DNA of 64,000 nt from Mesostigma viride. Taxonomy: Eukaryota > Streptophyta > Mesostigmatophyceae > Mesostigmatales > Mesostigmataceae. Made by a program: the position numbers and the translations under genes. Where the stretch lies: positions 2,433,850 to 2,497,849 of the forward strand of contig RPFO01000299.1 in the NCBI GenBank assembly GCA_009746045.1. The letters are read 5' to 3'. Below the pieces are notes generated by a model that saw only the letters and a program-made list of their open reading frames with translations, did no database searches and was not told the DNA's origin. Positions 10,281 through 25,605 of the stretch are shown piece by piece. Numbering within the stretch: position 1 is the first letter of the stretch; the number at the start of each line of letters is the position of its first letter.

Positions 10281-10974
10281 GTACTCGGTCCCGTAGGTTA
10301 CGACGTCGTATGCTTCTCGCGTACACTACCGGTACTACAATCATGTCGCTATGTCGTTCTGAATTGCAGTACGCATGTCACTTATCAGAATTTCACTTTG
10401 ATTTCACTTATCATTTCGGTCAACCTAACCCCTAACACCCATTTACCCGGGGGAAAAAAATGAATGGCATTTGCAGCAAGGCTCATGCAAGACGAGTTCC
10501 TATTTCATAAAAAATTTCATTATTAAATGCAGGATTACATGTCATGCACAAAAATCCAACGCCTTCACAGAAAATAGCATATCAAGTCTTCTGACGACAA
10601 TATCAAGTCAATATCAAATTCGTGGCTTCTCTTCGTGGCTTGAAATACTGTTTCCATGCGGTGCTTAGGACAGCTCCGGGGATGTCGGCACCGCACAGAA
10701 GCTCCATCCGGGAGCAAGTGCGCCGGGGGAAGATGTTGTACATCCAGAGCTCGATATGTGCGGGAAGCCGTCGTGTTGGAAACCGAGGTGTCTGCACATA
10801 ATTCCGCGCGCAGGCAGCTTGTGCCTTTACGGGGGAAGACCTGCGACACAAAAACCGTGTCCGGACAATGCAATACGGAGAAATGGCAACGGCAGATGGA
10901 GTCGGCTAAGGCCGCTTGTAAGGAAAGTGATTTTTAATGCACGAATAAATGTATAATGCATGCTACATCGCCAT
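10281..10974. other. No gene seen
   Basis: The sequence has short open frames on both strands around 10565-10937 without domains. 'CTAACACCCATTTACCCGG' at 10427-10445 is close to 'CTAACACCCATTTCACCGG' at 42572-42590, so part of it belongs to a dispersed repeat. Confidence 0.45.
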
Positions 10975-11240
10975 CGCTTGGGCGGTGAAAAGACAAGGAC
11001 CAACCACATGCCCCCACCTACCCTTCGTGCATCCCGCCCTTGACGAGGCACAACCATGTGCCCCCACCTACCCTTTGTGCGTCCCTCCCTTGACAAGAAA
11101 CAAGCACGTGCACCTATCTAACCTTTGTGCATCCCTTCCTTGGCAAGGAACAAGCACACCCACCCACCTACTCCACATGCATCCCTCCCTTGACAAGGAA
11201 CAAGCACGATCACCCAGCTACCCACTAGCACGGCAGCAAG
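10975..11240. repeat. Minisatellite, about 60-bp unit, four copies
   Basis: The unit is 'ccacctaccctttgtgcatccctcccttgacaaggaacaagcac', seen with mismatches from about 11010, 11063, 11117 and 11160. Confidence 0.75.
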
Positions 11241-13739
<2,499 letters not shown>

Positions 13740-14168
13740 GGGCCGGGCTGCATGGGCCATGGAGGGTGGTGGTACACAAATACCGTACAGGTGGTACACA
13801 ACTGCAGCCAGGACAACAGCCGGGCGCTGCGTACCTGCCGTGGGAAGGAGGGGGGTGGTACACAAATACCGTACAAGTGATACACAATTGCAGCCAGGAC
13901 AACAGCGGGTCGCTGCGTACCTGCCGTGGGAAGGAGGACAAGTGATACACAAATACCGTACAAGTGATACACAAATACCGTACAAGTGATACACAATTGC
14001 AGCCAGGACAACAGCGGGTCGCTGCGTACCTGCCGTGGGAAGGAGGACAAGTGATACACAAATACCGTACAAGTGATACACAAATACCGTACAAGTGATA
14101 CACAATTGCAGCCAGGACAACAGCGGGTCGCTGCGTACCTGCCGCGGGAAGGAGGGGGGTGGTACACA
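13740..14168 (+). repeat. Minisatellite with nested sub-repeats
   Basis: Four units contain 'gatacacaattgcagccaggacaacagcgggtcgctgcgtacctgccgtgggaaggagg'. They are joined by one or two copies of a 22-bp sub-unit 'acaagtgatacacaaataccgt'. The two central units (about 13977-14100) are nearly identical. Confidence 0.85.
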
Positions 14169-14175
14169 AATATCC

Positions 14176-14710
14176 GACCTATATATTAGCAATAGCCGCC
14201 GCCTATCAAACAGGTCCTATTCATCACGAGCGTCAACGCCCCGTCATCGCCCCGTCATCGCCCGGCCGAGGGCCTTAACCTGTTAACTCTTTATTCGGAG
14301 TGATAGTCAACGACCTATATACTACGGACTACCAATAGCTACCGCATATAAAACATGGGCTTTTCATCACGCCCGTCGAGGGCGATGACGGTGACGCTCG
14401 TCACCGTCATCGCCCTCGACGGGCCAACATCTAAACTCTTCTCTTAATCAACAAAGTATATTACCAATAGCCGCTGCCTATCAAACAGGTTCTATTAATC
14501 ACGCGCGTGAACGCCCCGTCATCGCCCCGTCATCGCCCCGTCAGCGCCCCGTCATCGCCCTGCCGAGGGCCAACCTCTTAACTCTTTATTCGGAGTAATA
14601 AAAAACGGCCTATATTGTGAATAGCTGCCGCCTATCAACCAGGTACTTTTCATCACGCCCGTCGAGAGCGATGACGGTGACGGCCGTCACCGTCATCGCC
14701 CTGCCGGCAT
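14176..14710. repeat. About 145-bp repeat, four diverged copies, with hairpins
   Basis: Each copy has 'caatagc.gc.gcctatcaa.caggt.ct.tt.atcac' followed by CGTCATCGCC runs. In the second and fourth copies the inverted pair GATGACGGTGACG / CGTCACCGTCATC forms a strong hairpin (about 14385-14415 and 14669-14699). The runs CCCCGTCATCG repeat in the first and third. Confidence 0.8.
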
Positions 14711-16186
14711 TGCCATACAAGAAGAAGCTCTCGATCCCAGGTATAGACTACCTCGGGTATCATCATCGTAATTGCTAGCATCGAGATCATTCATACCTAC
14801 CGACGATGGCCAGCTGCAAAAGAAAAATGTCGACCAACAGACAGGACCTATCGCCGGGAACCCTCAAGGCAATAAGGGCGAGACAGGCTTTCACCGTTAA
14901 GTAAAGTTGTCCACATCGTGCTAAGGAATTTGTGCTAATCTATGAGTACCTATATGGACACTTTGTCGCATTTTTTACATGGCAAATAAGCGATGTATGT
15001 GTCATGTAGGCTGCCATTGGTGCATGCATGCATGGGCCAGCAATGATGGTCAGAGGTACATTGTGCCTATGAGATAACCATCGATTTGTTGATCAGCAAG
15101 TGATTCATTACGTGAGACAACAATATGTTTGGGGGCTAAGCTTCTTACATTCCAAGTCACATGGCCCGCCATAATTGTTTTCTTATGTGTTTAAGGTTAG
15201 GGCTCTGTTCATGACTGAACGTCATGAACGCGCTCTATTCATGACATTGATTAATTGATTTTAATTAGTCTCATGTCCATGTTGGGGGACCGGGATCTCT
15301 GAATTCCCCAAAGAAGATATAGTGGAAGTCACCCCAAGACGTCAATATCCGTCAAGACGTCAATAACAACATGTATGTCCACAGCTCAGCTAGTAGTCTA
15401 AAATATGGGCCTCGAGCTAATCTTGCACGCAAGCAATGCCTATCATCAAGGATTAATTAATGCCTATCAACAAGGAGACAATCATGCTTGTTAAATTTCC
15501 TAGGACCCACAACTGGGGGGTCGTAGTCTTTGACAATGTCCGCCTGGGCAACGCTACTAATCCTACACATCCGAGGTCCCATGTCTGAATAAGAGGGGTT
15601 GAGCGGATGACGCCAACAATGTCTGTGCTCTGCATGTCAGCTAAAATCATATCGCGGAGACAAACATATGGCGGTATGTCCAATGCTGGCCACTGCGTCG
15701 CCTAACAGGTTCTTACATGGTCGGCAAGGGCCTGACCATGTAAGAAGATATCTCCCTGGCTGGCCAGTCCACAAGGAACCAGCACAGACCTCATCTGAAT
15801 CAACCTGATTATAATTAACTAACTACTTAATTCATTTATTAAACTCATGCCCCCATTAGGGAGTCAAGGAGCATTAGCTAACCCCGATTAATTAATTAAT
15901 TAATTAATTAAACACGTGCTCCTGTTGGGGAGTCACGGAGCACCGAAGTGCTTTTAATCCCTGTGTGTGCACAACAGGAGAAAGGGCAGAGACCCCCAGT
16001 CTCCTTCATGCCTAAGGCATGCCACAGCTGCATTCGGGAACGCTAGCTAAACGGACACGCCAACGATCCGGCAATCTGTGGGTGCAATAAGACCCATGTG
16101 AGCATGGCATAACACTAGGAGCGTGGGCAAGTAATCTCATCATAGCCAGGACGTAGCATGGCTGTACTAGGACTATACCCCGATCA
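14711..16186. other. No gene; AT-rich spacer
   Basis: Sequence with (TTAA)n at 15888-15911 and two copies of 'gggagtca.ggagcat' (15860 and 15934) that recur at 16840. This ties the spacer to the LINE 3' region beyond the first GGAT tract. I see no coding frame with features. Confidence 0.5.
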
Positions 16187-16800
16187 ATGGATGGATGGAT
16201 GGATGGATGGATGGATGGATGGATGGATGGATGGATGGATGGATGGATGGATGGATGGATGGATGGATGGATGGATGGATGGATGGATGGATGGATGGAT
16301 GGATGGATGGATGGATGGATGGATGGATGGATGGATGGATGGATGGATGGATGGATGGATGGATGGATGGATGGATGGATGGATGGATGGATGGATGGAT
16401 GGATGGATGGATGGATGGATGGATGGATGGATGGATGGATGGATGGATGGATGGATGGATGGATGGATGGATGGATGGATGGATGGATGGATGGATGGAT
16501 GGATGGATGGATGGATGGATGGATGGATGGATGGATGGATGGATGGATGGATGGATGGATGGATGGATGGATGGATGGATGGATGGATGGATGGATGGAT
16601 GGATGGATGGATGGATGGATGGATGGATGGATGGATGGATGGATGGATGGATGGATGGATGGATGGATGGATGGATGGATGGATGGATGGATGGATGGAT
16701 GGATGGATGGATGGATGGATGGATGGATGGATGGATGGATGGATGGATGGATGGATGGATGGATGGATGGATGGATGGATGGATGGATGGATGGATGGAT
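16187..16800 (+). repeat. (ATGG)n microsatellite, about 153 copies
   Basis: This is a perfect tetranucleotide run of 614 bp, followed by (ATTA)n at 16800-16822. The Met-Asp-Gly-Trp open frames over it are artefacts. In the minus sense it follows the 3' end of the LINE fragment at 16985-17178 and may derive from a LINE 3' tail. Confidence 0.98.
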
Positions 16801-16984
16801 TAATTAATTAATTAATTAATTAGACTCGTGCTCCCGTTGGGGAGTCACGGAGCATTAACCCCGATGAATGGATGGATGGGCGCACACATTCCTACCGGTC
16901 TAATCTATCTACATTGGCTACATACTACATCTATCTAACAACATTCTAACTACATCATCTATCTAGGCAGCCGCACGCTGCCCT

Positions 16985-17178
16985 GGGGGGAGCTATCTAG
17001 CGTGCCTCCCGCGGGATTGCACACGCGGGCGCTTCCCCACTGGGGGGGCTCGTTGTCCTCTATGACCTGGGCCCACTTGGCCTTGTCCATCATCTTCTTC
17101 CAAATCACGGAGAGGCCTAGGCCCCCCATGTCCTCTACTAGTTGTTCTTTGAAGGTGCGGGCCTTGCGGCGTCTAACG
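16985..17178 (-). pseudogene. LINE ORF2 C-terminal fragment
   Basis: Read on the minus strand, the segment encodes [22 protein letters not shown] and [18 protein letters not shown]. That is the typical end of a non-LTR retrotransposon ORF2 (core LxxLGL... MxDRxxWxxxI). The LINE at 58620 has the equivalent LLEDAGLPGLSVL and DKEKWAAICDQ. Only about 60 codons remain, between two (GGAT)n tracts. The 3' flank (16985 down to 16823) would be the LINE 3' UTR. Confidence 0.65.
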
Positions 17179-18236
17179 TGGATGGATGGATGGATGGATG
17201 GATGGATGGATGGATGGATGGATGGATGGATGGATGGATGGATGGATGGATGGATGGATGGATGGATGGATGGATGGATGGATGGATGGATGGATGGATG
17301 GATGGATGGATGGATGGATGGATGGATGGATGGATGGATGGATGGATGGATGGATGGATGGATGGATGGATGGATGGATGGATGGATGGATGGATGGATG
17401 GATGGATGGATGGATGGATGGATGGATGGATGGATGGATGGATGGATGGATGGATGGATGGATGGATGGATGGATGGATGGATGGATGGATGGATGGATG
17501 GATGGATGGATGGATGGATGGATGGATGGATGGATGGATGGATGGATGGATGGATGGATGGATGGATGGATGGATGGATGGATGGATGGATGGATGGATG
17601 GATGGATGGATGGATGGATGGATGGATGGATGGATGGATGGATGGATGGATGGATGGATGGATGGATGGATGGATGGATGGATGGATGGATGGATGGATG
17701 GATGGATGGATGGATGGATGGATGGATGGATGGATGGATGGATGGATGGATGGATGGATGGATGGATGGATGGATGGATGGATGGATGGATGGATGGATG
17801 GATGGATGGATGGATGGATGGATGGATGGATGGATGGATGGATGGATGGATGGATGGATGGATGGATGGATGGATGGATGGATGGATGGATGGATGGATG
17901 GATGGATGGATGGATGGATGGATGGATGGATGGATGGATGGATGGATGGATGGATGGATGGATGGATGGATGGATGGATGGATGGATGGATGGATGGATG
18001 GATGGATGGATGGATGGATGGATGGATGGATGGATGGATGGATGGATGGATGGATGGATGGATGGATGGATGGATGGATGGATGGATGGATGGATGGATG
18101 GATGGATGGATGGATGGATGGATGGATGGATGGATGGATGGATGGATGGATGGATGGATGGATGGATGGATGGATGGATGGATGGATGGATGGATGGATG
18201 GATGGATGGATGGATGGATGGATGGATGGATGGATG
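17179..18236 (+). repeat. (GGAT)n microsatellite, about 264 copies
   Basis: This is a perfect tetranucleotide run of 1,058 bp. It starts right where the LINE coding fragment stops. Long open frames of up to 417 codons over it are produced by the stop-free repeat. Confidence 0.98.
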
Positions 18237-19787
18237 TCAGGCTTGTCTTACATGATGCAGTGGAACTTTGGTGCTGGAGGGTTAATTGTGGCCCGGTCTG
18301 GTTTAGCTTCAGTGCTCTCATGGCGGCCTTCATTTGTAATTATTTGAATGCATGCCCATTGGGCCATGCATAGTGTATATTTTTTACGCATGCACGCCCA
18401 TTATGTATCGCTGGGTCCATCCCATCAATGCTTGTTTATTGCCAGGTCTGGTGTAAGTAAGTTAGTGCTATCTAGTCTACAAAATCCTCACTACACTTCT
18501 CCCCAAAGCGCCCCTTCCGCTTTGGGGGAGGGGGCTTACCCACATGGGCTGGCGTGTGAGCCGGGACATTGGTCTTCCACCTCTTCTTGTTCTGCATAGG
18601 AACAGAGAGCGAAGAAATGCGGTGTGGGGACCCCTTCTCGTGGTAATGCGTTACATGTACTCCCCACCGGGCTTTGCTCTTCATGGGTTCATAAAGACAA
18701 CAATTATTCAGTAAGAATTTAATAAATTAGGAACATATATCCGTTGGGAGTCACTGTTACACATATACCTGAAAAGGGGCATATGATTTTAAATACATTC
18801 TGAGCTACAACCTGCACGTGCATGGGTTTAGTTAACTGGCACCTATACTAGAGGCCTGACATGGGGTGGAGCTTCAGTGCTTCCCCGCCTTCTCCTTCTC
18901 CCACACTGGGTGCTCCGCGTCCTTCTTCTCCGGCCCTGCCCATGGGTGCACCGGCCCCGCCTCCTCCTTCTCCTCTCGGGACGATTCGCGCTCCACGCAT
19001 GGCTGCAGCATCAGTTAGCACGGGCAAGACATAGCAGTAACCGCGCTATTGCTGTTCTAGCACCAGCCTAGCAGACTGCCATGATCACTCAGCAAACCCA
19101 CGACAGCTAAACCCTTGGCTGTCACAACCAGTCCATGCATCATTAAGTATGGGTACAGGGAAAGCTTCCCGCATATCCATGGCCATATGGATGGCAGCAA
19201 CACAACGACTTGCCCCCTAGCCCCCCGTGCACACACAAAAACGTGGGTCGTGGCTTCCACGCCCCATCCGCCATGCATGACAGCGCGTACCTTACTCGCA
19301 TTCACACCGGGCTGCATCCCAGCGCCGTTGCTGTCCCCATGTGACACGTCGGCTGATTAAGCAGACACACAGCAGAGTCTGATGTAAACCGCTAAACCCC
19401 AAACCCATGCAGACCACAGTCAAGGACGCGTGCATGTCAAGCCATGCCAATTGTGAACCGTACAGCAATTTACTTTTCAAGCCTGAAGAGGTGGATAGCA
19501 GATACTAGCCTGGAAGAGGTTACAGGGGCACATGTCCATTAGCGAGCGGAACAACACAGCATACACCCTACAAGCGTACCGCACAATGTCCTCCTGCAAT
19601 TGTCTGCAGATCTCCCAATGCCGCAGACATCTCCACTGCTCTCATGGCGATTGCAAATGCTTCATGCCGCTGACATCTCCACTGCTCTCATGGCGATTGC
19701 AAATGCTTGATGCCGCACCTCTGCTTACAGCAGAAAAGCTTCCTCCGGGCGAGGCACCTGACTGGAACCAACACCCATTCCTTGGCT
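18237..19787. other. Mostly unique sequence; small repeats
   Basis: The segment at 18725-18815 ('aacatatatccgttgggagtca ... aaggggcatat...tacattctgagctac') recurs in diverged form at 56645-56735. A 43-bp unit is duplicated at 19636-19715 (ctccactgctctcatggcgattgcaaatgctt). No confident gene. Confidence 0.5.
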
Positions 19788-20903
19788 TCACAACGTGGCC
19801 ATGACAGCATCGTGAATCTGCTTCGCCAACGCCCACACTTCAGGACCCGCGCCCTGCACCGCCATGGCCACAGGCTGCACCGCTGCAATCGATGCAGCAT
19901 TCACTGCCTGCGCCGCACCATGTACTGCATGCACGAAAGCCAATCCTGGCTCGGTTATCATGGTCTTGCCCGATTCCTGCTGCTTCTTCTTCTTCGATGC
20001 GGTCATGCGCACTTTATACCCCTTCCTCTCCAAGCACGCCTTCAGCACCTGGCTCGTGCGGTGCTGAATATGCTTCTGAAGGCGCGCCTTCTAAACACGA
20101 AATGTTGGCAATGTATGATTCCCAAACGGCATGATAGGCACATAATCAGTCCCATTAATTGCTTTGCGGCAGTCAATGCACCAGAACACCTGTTGAAAAA
20201 AGAAGGTTATGCGCGCTAGCGATTACCCGCGGCAAGAAGCAATCAACACGCCTCGCTAACAACTGCAACCACAATGTAATTCATGACGGGCCACTCACCG
20301 CTACCCTGCTCTCCTGATTCAATGTCTCCCCATTCTCAAGGCCTCCATTGTAAACCTCTCCATCTTCACCATCGTCATCGTCTTCCTCTTCCTCCACTCC
20401 GACGTATCCGTGTTTCCTTTTCCTAAGATACCTAGGGTTGTTCAAGTCGTATGTGCGGCGTTGGCACACTTCCAACAAAATTTTGGCCGCCTCTACCCAT
20501 TACCATTTATTCGTACTATCATAACATATCCAGGCGTTTGAAAAATCATTCCCTCGTTCGAACTTCTACCCCTGGGCGTCCATGACGAGGCAGTCACGAC
20601 GGGACGCAGATGCACAAAAATAAAACAAGGCGACATCCCTTCAATCATTGACCAAAAAACAGAATACGCGCAGAACTTGGATTTCAACACCACGCACCCA
20701 TTACCAGCGAGCACGGCTGGCCTGCAACCGCCATCATTTCATAACCAGAAGCCAGGGCCCACACTCCATCCCGTTACCTCATCTTCCACGCACGGCTTCC
20801 GCTGCTTCCCTCTGCTCTTTCGCATTCTCCGCCAGCAACCTCGCCTTCTCCTCGTCCAACAATCCACTAAGAATAAAATCCCCTCTATTGGACGCCATTC
20901 AGA
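19788..20903 (-). CDS. Candidate multi-exon gene of unknown function inside element B
   Basis: Read on the minus strand, separate open stretches join plausibly. First, an ATG near 20903 starts a Glu/Lys/Ala-rich helix (SGLLDEEKARLLAENAKEQR). Then a block at about 20478-20299 has RRTYDLNNPRYLRKRKHGY followed by a Glu/Asp run and ends at a consensus donor GTGAGT. After an acceptor TTTTTTCAACAG, a block from about 20190 has FWCIDCRKAINGTDYVPIM, with a CxxC pair. A final basic/Ala-rich stretch (19788-20085: KKKKQQ, then Ala/Val-rich) follows an in-frame TAG. The function is unknown. It could be element B's own protein, a captured host gene or a relic. Confidence 0.3.
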
Positions 20904-21070
20904 CGAACTTTGCTAGCGTCTTTTCACCGGCCCCAGCACACATAATCTATAGCCGCTTAATGACAACGGCCGACAACGACAACTGCTGAATAGGCGAAAA
21001 AGGCTGATAACTACATTTTTATATTTCGCTGCATTTGCTAATAGACACGCACGTTCTCCCACTTCTCCAT
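20904..21070. other. Short spacer before the Mutator-like element
   Basis: No feature is seen apart from TACAATATA starting at 21071, the left target duplication of the next element. Confidence 0.4.
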
Positions 21071-22724
21071 TACAATATAGAGCTTTTGACAGATCTGAAA
21101 AGTTAGGGACCGAAAAATACAGATGGCTAGGCGTATATGCAGATCTGTTTTTTTATTCCAGATCTGTACGTAAACTCCGACGTAATGCCCTTACGTCTTC
21201 GAGACTCGTCCCGGGCCATGCATGCGGGCGGTGCGGCACAAATACCTGAAAATTAGCCAAAATTAGTCAGCCATGGTTTTAAAAGTAAGCTAATGGAATT
21301 TTAAGGCATGGTAAACCCAGTCCTGAAAAGCTAGCAGCCCAGTTTTATCGCGTGTAGATTGTTTGCTTTCTCGACATTTTGTTCGGACGCGAGTGCATCA
21401 CGGGAAGCATTACGATTGGTAGGCAACGATGTCGACGTACGTGAAGCCTCTGCTCTATGACGGGAAGGCATCTGGCGTTGCTGCAACTGGAATCAGGCCA
21501 GTGCCATGTTCGGCACCGTGCACGCGGAAATAAGGCGCCGTCACGTTAGATAGCACTGCTGAGGACGAGCTGCGCCTGCCTGCCCATAGTTACCGAGTTT
21601 TTCTCGCATCGCACTGCATTATTGCTGGCCAGACTTTGCTGCCTTTATGCCCGACAGATTGGTTCACGAACCGTTTTAATTTGCTGCGTGCGTGGCTCCT
21701 GCCCTTCCATGGCAATGTTTGCAATTTCGCACTTTTTCGTTGTGATTGTTGGCACATACTACATAGCCATGCACATGACATACTGCATGAAGGTCGCAAA
21801 GTTAGGTATAGTTTCTGCTTGTAAATCCTGACGTTATTGCTTCACACACGCTTCCTTGCAATGAAGGCCCTGGCCGAAGCTCGTTGCTTGCCAAAGCCTT
21901 CCTGTGTTGAACAGCGGTTCTCAGTGGGCACATGAAAGAGACGTTGCCAGGCATTGTAAGATTTCCAACCACACGCTTGTCCTGTAACCATGCAATTCAT
22001 TCCATTTGCGTTATGAAGCTGGCAGCTTGTGAGCCTGCAACCATTAATTGCAGTTTGGCACATGTTACAACAAGTAGGCTCCTTGAATTTAGGCTGCTTT
22101 CTCGCTTATTTTTGCTGATGCTACAGGCAACTTTGGACTTTACACGAACTTGAGTCCCACCCGCATCCAGCCCCCCCAATCATCCATCCACTCCGTCCCT
22201 ACCCACCCAATTATACCACCGTCTTCCCGCCCACTCTTGAACTGATCAGCCCAACCCCCCAGCCCAAGACACAGGCAAATGCCCATGTAGCCACCCATGT
22301 GCACGTGCAAAGAGACACTCAACTAGCTAGGCTGCATGTATGTGCCATGGGGGCATAATAAGTGCATGGGCGCAGGTGCACATGCAGGCCCGCAGGCATG
22401 CACACAAGCAGGCAGACAGGCTGACAGATGGGTGGGCAGTAGGCGGGTGGCAGACATGCAGGCGGGCAGGCGGGAGGATGGGCAGAACGTTGGGTGGACA
22501 GGCGAGTAAGAAGGTCGTTGGGTCCAAGCAACCAGTTTATTGGTGATGGATTAATGTATGTGGCGCATGTGTGCAAGTCTGCCTGTGTTTGTGTGGGATT
22601 GTATGCATGTGCACGTGTGCTCGTGGGTGTGTGCACATTTGTGTGCATGTGTGTTCTGACGACGATGTGTGTGTTAGTGTGTGCGCATGTGTTAGCGTGC
22701 ATGTGCGCACGTGGGTGTGTACAT

Positions 22725-23330
22725 GTGTGCATGTGTGCATGTGTGCATGTGTGCATGTGTGCGTGTGTGCGTGTGTGCATGTGTGCATGTGTGCGTGTGT
22801 GCGTGTGTGCGTGTGTGCGTGTGTGCGTGTGTGCGTGTGTGCGTGTGTGCGTGTGTGCGTGTGTGCGTGTGTGCGTGTGTGCGTGTGTGCGTGTGTGCGT
22901 GTGTGCGTGTGTGCGTGTGTGCGTGTGTGCGTGTGTGCGTGTGTGCGTGTGTGCGTGTGTGCGTGTGTGCGTGTGTGCGTGTGTGCGTGTGTGCGTGTGT
23001 GCGTGTGTGCGTGTGTGCGTGTGTGCGTGTGTGCGTGTGTGCGTGTGTGCGTGTGTGCGTGTGTGCGTGTGTGCGTGTGTGCGTGTGTGCGTGTGTGCGT
23101 GTGTGCGTGTGTGCGTGTGTGCGTGTGTGCGTGTGTGCGTGTGTGCGTGTGTGCGTGTGTGCGTGTGTGCGTGTGTGCGTGTGTGCGTGTGTGCGTGTGT
23201 GCGTGTGTGCGTGTGTGCGTGTGTGCGTGTGTGCGTGTGTGCGTGTGTGCATGCGTGCATGTGTGCATGTGTGCATGTGTGCATGTGTGTATGTGTGTGC
23301 GTGTGTGCATGTGTGTGTGAACATTTGTGT
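22725..23330 (+). repeat. (GTGTGTGC)n octamer array in Mutator-like copy 1
   Basis: This is a nearly perfect octamer run with a few GTGTGCAT variants at both edges. All Cys/Val and His/Thr open frames of 200-350 codons over it come from the repeat. The homologous array in copy 2 is 50386-50940. Confidence 0.95.
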
Positions 23331-24439
23331 GCATGTGTAGTATGTGGGCGTGTGTGTGTGAACATTTGCGTGCATGTGCAGTATGTGGGCGTGTGTGTGT
23401 GTGCATGTGTGTGTGCTGGGGGGTAGGATGGATAGGGAAAACAAAGAGTGAAAAATGCAAGGTGTGGGGGAGTTCAATGTTTCACCTCGCGGCAAAAGTC
23501 ATTGTGCCTGCCGCGTGTATTGACAAGCAGCTGTGGGCACGGTTGCAGCAAGTGAGTACACGCCAAGGGCCTAGACGGTTCATGCACTAGCACACAGCCA
23601 ATGGGACGAAACATCTGCACATATAACTTGGGTTCATCAATTCTGCACATTACCGGCTTGGGTTCATCAACTGAATTCTGCACCTTACACTTGCATGGCT
23701 CATGGTTTCAATCGCTGCTCAATTGACAGAAAATGCACAGGCCATCAACATTCAGATATGTTAATCCTGAAAAGTGACCTTCCACACCAGGAGAATGAAG
23801 GTCGATGCTGCTTTGACGCATGAGCCTAATCCACGTGCTCTCGGAGGTCTCCACCTCGGCAGGAGCACCTGCAGGCGTCGTGGCTCGCTTACCTCAAGCA
23901 ATATGCGCATGCTGAAAGCTACCGGGGTCTATGCAGAGTTACATTATCGGCCCGGACAAAGCACATTTTTCTCGGCAACGAAGCTCTGAGCAGCGCTATA
24001 TTGTCGTGGCCGGACTTCAATGTCGCCATTAAAATGTCAAAAGCTGTTTGATTCGTCCAAGGAAAATGCGTGCATGGTAGACAGATAATAAGATGCCCGG
24101 GCGTATAGACATGACAAGCAACTGCTTAGATGGCGCTCCTCGCGTTTTCCCTCGACTCAGTTCGTAATGGCGCCTAATCCAATGCAGCAAATGCACATGG
24201 GTGTGACCAGAATACAGAGCCTAGTGCACGCGGCATTATTGTTTGGTCTGTCGCACAATTGCTGTTGTGTTTGCAATTATTCTGCTCGCTAAGATGCAGG
24301 ATTAACTTCGGCTTGATTTCTTAATTACCCTCGTGTGCAGGTCATACGGCTGACATTCCTCTAGCTTTCGTACAGTAGCCATGGCTGAATTTTGCTTCCA
24401 GGTACTGAACAAGTGAACACGGCCTGCACCTCGACCCCC
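23331..24439. other. Right body of Mutator-like copy 1, no gene
   Basis: The sequence is nearly identical to 50945-52069 in copy 2. There are no ORFs with domains. Conservation between copies here reflects common descent of the element. Confidence 0.7.
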
Positions 24440-24897
24440 GAAGACGTAAAGGCATTACGTCGGAGTTTACGTACAGATCTGGAATAAAAAAACAGATCTG
24501 CATATACGCCTAGCCATCTGTATTTTTCGGGCCCTAACTTTACAGATCTGTCAAAAGCCCTACAATATAATTATCCATCTGGCCGTGTACAGGCAAAGAT
24601 CCCCGAAGTAACTTACTGAAACGTATCTTACAGCATCGGATCACTGGCACCTAATCTACAGGTGGTAGATTACCAACCAAGACCCGTCGCGGTAATTTAC
24701 TCTGTCGGTAATGTACTACCAAAGATGTGCAGTCGTAACGTTACTCTTACTTACGGCTAGTAAAATTACTACGTAGGATGATAGGTAGTAATGATTACGG
24801 CGTTGGATCTCACGCCTCGTATCTAGGTAGTAAGATAAGACCTCGTAATTTACGCCTCGGATCCTTTTTACTACCCTCGGACGAAAAGTATAGTGTT

Positions 24898-25600
24898 ATG
24901 ACCCAGATATTGCACAAGTGTATGGAAAAGACTTCTTGTATTAAAATACGTTTACTGAGAGTGGAAAACACGGTGCGGCCAACACTGGGCGCAGTCTACC
25001 ATAGCCAACACTGGGCCAGGGCAAATGACAATGCCAACACTGGGCAGGGTCACACGACCAACACTGGGTCGGGGCCACACACGGCTAGCAAGCAAAACAA
25101 CTCTAGGCACACAAAGTAGTGGCGGCTAATGCATTATGCACCGTTGATTTACATCTGACGGCACTGCAGCTTAGCGTCTCTACAACCACGGAAAGAACAC
25201 TAGATAATAACGACTTTGCAGCCTGTAATCTATTGTCCACATCATGGTACATTGTGTGTGTGGTCTGATAGGCTCAAAGTCCTATCGCCTCCAGGGCGGC
25301 ACCACAAACTGCGGACCTGATCTGATCCGGAGAGAGCCGATGTAAATTACGGCACCTGTAACGGTGCTGACAGGTAACGCTTGCTGTATTCCGAGCAACA
25401 TCATTCGGATTTTAGTACACTCAAACATTGTATATGATATTAAGTTAGTCAACGACCTGTGGGTGCAATTAATAGGGATGCAAACCCAACAACAAGTCGT
25501 GTAAATAAACACCTAGCTGACGGCGTCAATTTTCCCCGCATATAATGCGTGATACCATAATGCGTGACAAAAGTAGAGAAACATCGCTAGATATTTGACA
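24898..25600 (-). repeat. Element C 5' LTR, outer fragment (703 bp)
   Basis: This continues the LTR interrupted at 4898. With 4858-4898 it makes 744 bp, equal to 2837-3580. It is followed by AACGG, element C's right target duplication. Confidence 0.95.
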
Positions 25601-25605
25601 AACGG

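Larger units (their letters stand above)
21080..24560. mobile_element. Mutator-like element copy 1, non-autonomous
   Basis: The terminal inverted repeats are about 120 bp and start GAGCTTTTGACAGATCTG at the left and GGGCTTTTGACAGATCTG at the right. The flanking 9-bp duplication TACAATATA (21071-21079, 24561-24569) is perfect and diagnostic of Mutator-type transposition. The TIRs contain repeated CAGATCTG palindromes. The 3.5-kb body has no MURA-like ORF. It is dominated by the octamer array at about 22725-23300. A second copy, with an LTR-element insertion, lies at 42600-52194. Confidence 0.9.

Noticed and set aside
10100-10290. 168-codon frame with Tyr-Glu-Val-Val repeats
   Set aside because: Direct translation of the 15-bp tandem array.
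16158-18347. Open frames of 200-417 codons of Met-Asp-Gly-Trp or Ile-His-Pro-Ser repeats
   Set aside because: They are produced by stop-free (GGAT)n microsatellites in every frame.
22319-23495. Long Cys/Val and His/Thr open frames on both strands
   Set aside because: They follow the (GTGTGTGC)n array; similarly 50311-51108.
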